DNA of 51,889 nt from Thermoplasmata archaeon (lineage in GTDB: Archaea > Thermoplasmatota > Thermoplasmata > Lutacidiplasmatales > UBA184): NCBI GenBank assembly GCA_027315455.1, contig DAHUXZ010000014.1:1-51889 (forward strand). The letters run 5' to 3'. Both the position numbers and the translations under genes were made by a program. Of the stretch, positions 51,550 through 51,889 are shown one piece after another. The notes beneath the pieces are model-generated. The model was not told the DNA's origin. It did not search any database and saw only the letters and a program-made list of their open reading frames with translations. The first letter of the stretch is position 1. Each line of letters opens with the position of its first letter.

Positions 51550-51574
51550 ACAGAACCCGGCTTCAGGGTTCTGT
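51550..51574. repeat. Inverted repeat at the end of a transposable element
   Basis: ACAGAACCC and GGGTTCTGT form a perfect 9-base inverted repeat with a 7-base loop, ending 3 bases from the transposase stop codon. GGGTTCTGTCCC resembles the tips of IS6-type elements, so the right arm may be the element's terminal repeat; the hairpin could also act as a terminator. Confidence 0.5.
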
Positions 51575-51577
51575 CCC

Positions 51578-51889
51578 CTAATCGGTTGACACCGTTCCCT
51601 CCGGCGCGGCCGTCACTTCTCGGTGTACGGCCATGTCGATAATCTCCCTCCACCGGAACCCCGAGATTGGGCGGAGACCTGCCGCAACTCCCGGGGTGGT
51701 CCCTAGCGCAAGGTGGTCGCGGACCAAGTTGTAGTGAACCTGCCAACCCTCGCTCAAGGCCGCCGCGCCCGAGTCGTTGTCGTACGCCCGCATGGTCTTG
51801 GTCCGGTCCTTGGACGTTCCGTTCAATCGCTCGATTCGGTTGTTCGAGTCCGGGGCGCGGATGCTCGGAACTGCCCGGTGCGGCGAGTG
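51578..51889 (-). mobile_element. DDE transposase, C-terminal part (runs off the window)
   Basis: The frame is open to the window edge and gives about 103 residues of a DDE/rve-type transposase C terminus. It contains APDSNNRIERLNGTSKDRTK with the third catalytic acidic residue (NNRIE), then MRAYDNDSGAAALSEGWQVH and YNLVRDHLALG...PGVAAGL. This tail is typical of archaeal IS6-like or related transposases. The 5' part lies beyond the window. It is unrelated to the IS630 remnant at 1.7-2.6 kb. Confidence 0.85.

Overview
The window reads as GC-rich archaeal chromosome, most probably an uncultivated member of the Thermoplasmatota. The basis is gene content and promoter style; I could not run a phylogeny. 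Archaeal markers are Pus10, ribosomal protein L21e, RNA polymerase subunit Rpo4/F, DUF655, Dim1/KsgA, a MetG with an archaeal-type core, XerA, a DUF981 protein and a small DUF6015-like protein. Many genes have an AT-rich TATA-like box centred 25-28 nt before the start codon, as expected for leaderless archaeal mRNAs. Cotranscribed genes overlap by ATGA or GTGA.

Layout. 1-2.6 kb is a lower-GC accessory patch: an AbiE-like antitoxin/nucleotidyltransferase pair (the toxin has an in-frame amber codon) next to a 5'-truncated IS630 transposase. 2.8-9.6 kb holds single-gene units: DoxX, VOC protein, thioredoxin, proline iminopeptidase, MFS exporter, a methionine-rich cupredoxin-like protein, a secreted esterase and the internally deleted remnant of an esterase paralogue. 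9.6-14 kb is a five-gene overlapping operon (DUF4129-like, membrane protein, MoxR ATPase, DUF58, polytopic membrane protein). It is followed by a kelch-repeat surface protein, a broken small membrane protein, an HNH nuclease and an anion transporter. 18.9-25.6 kb has an ABC-2 exporter, two PLP enzymes, a zinc alcohol dehydrogenase and a sugar-1-phosphate nucleotidylyltransferase. 25.7-33.4 kb has a second thioredoxin, DUF981, an Mg-type P-type ATPase, a DMT transporter, an M29-like peptidase, a MarR regulator and a truncated NmrA-like reductase.

33.5-45.5 kb carries tRNA-Cys, a PHP phosphoesterase with metG, thyX, an aldehyde dehydrogenase convergent with a glycerate 2-kinase (together suggesting non-phosphorylative Entner-Doudoroff metabolism), a FAD amine oxidase, xerA, a TtuA/TtcA-like sulfurtransferase, a 3-hydroxyacyl-CoA dehydrogenase and PrsW. 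45.5-49.3 kb is the information-processing cluster pus10-rpl21e-rpoF-DUF655-ksgA, in which DUF655 is interrupted at a six-G run. The window closes with a monooxygenase-like protein, a small membrane protein, a 2-hydroxyacid dehydrogenase and the 3' end of a second transposase.

The most interesting signals are a palindrome GTCAA-N6-TTGAC found before two unrelated genes, TATA boxes built from the stop codon of the upstream gene (three cases), the DUF655 frameshift, the amber-interrupted AbiE-like toxin, an M29-type peptidase that appears to have lost its metal ligands, and the deletion-type pseudogenes. I found no CRISPR array, prophage or obvious large new defence island.
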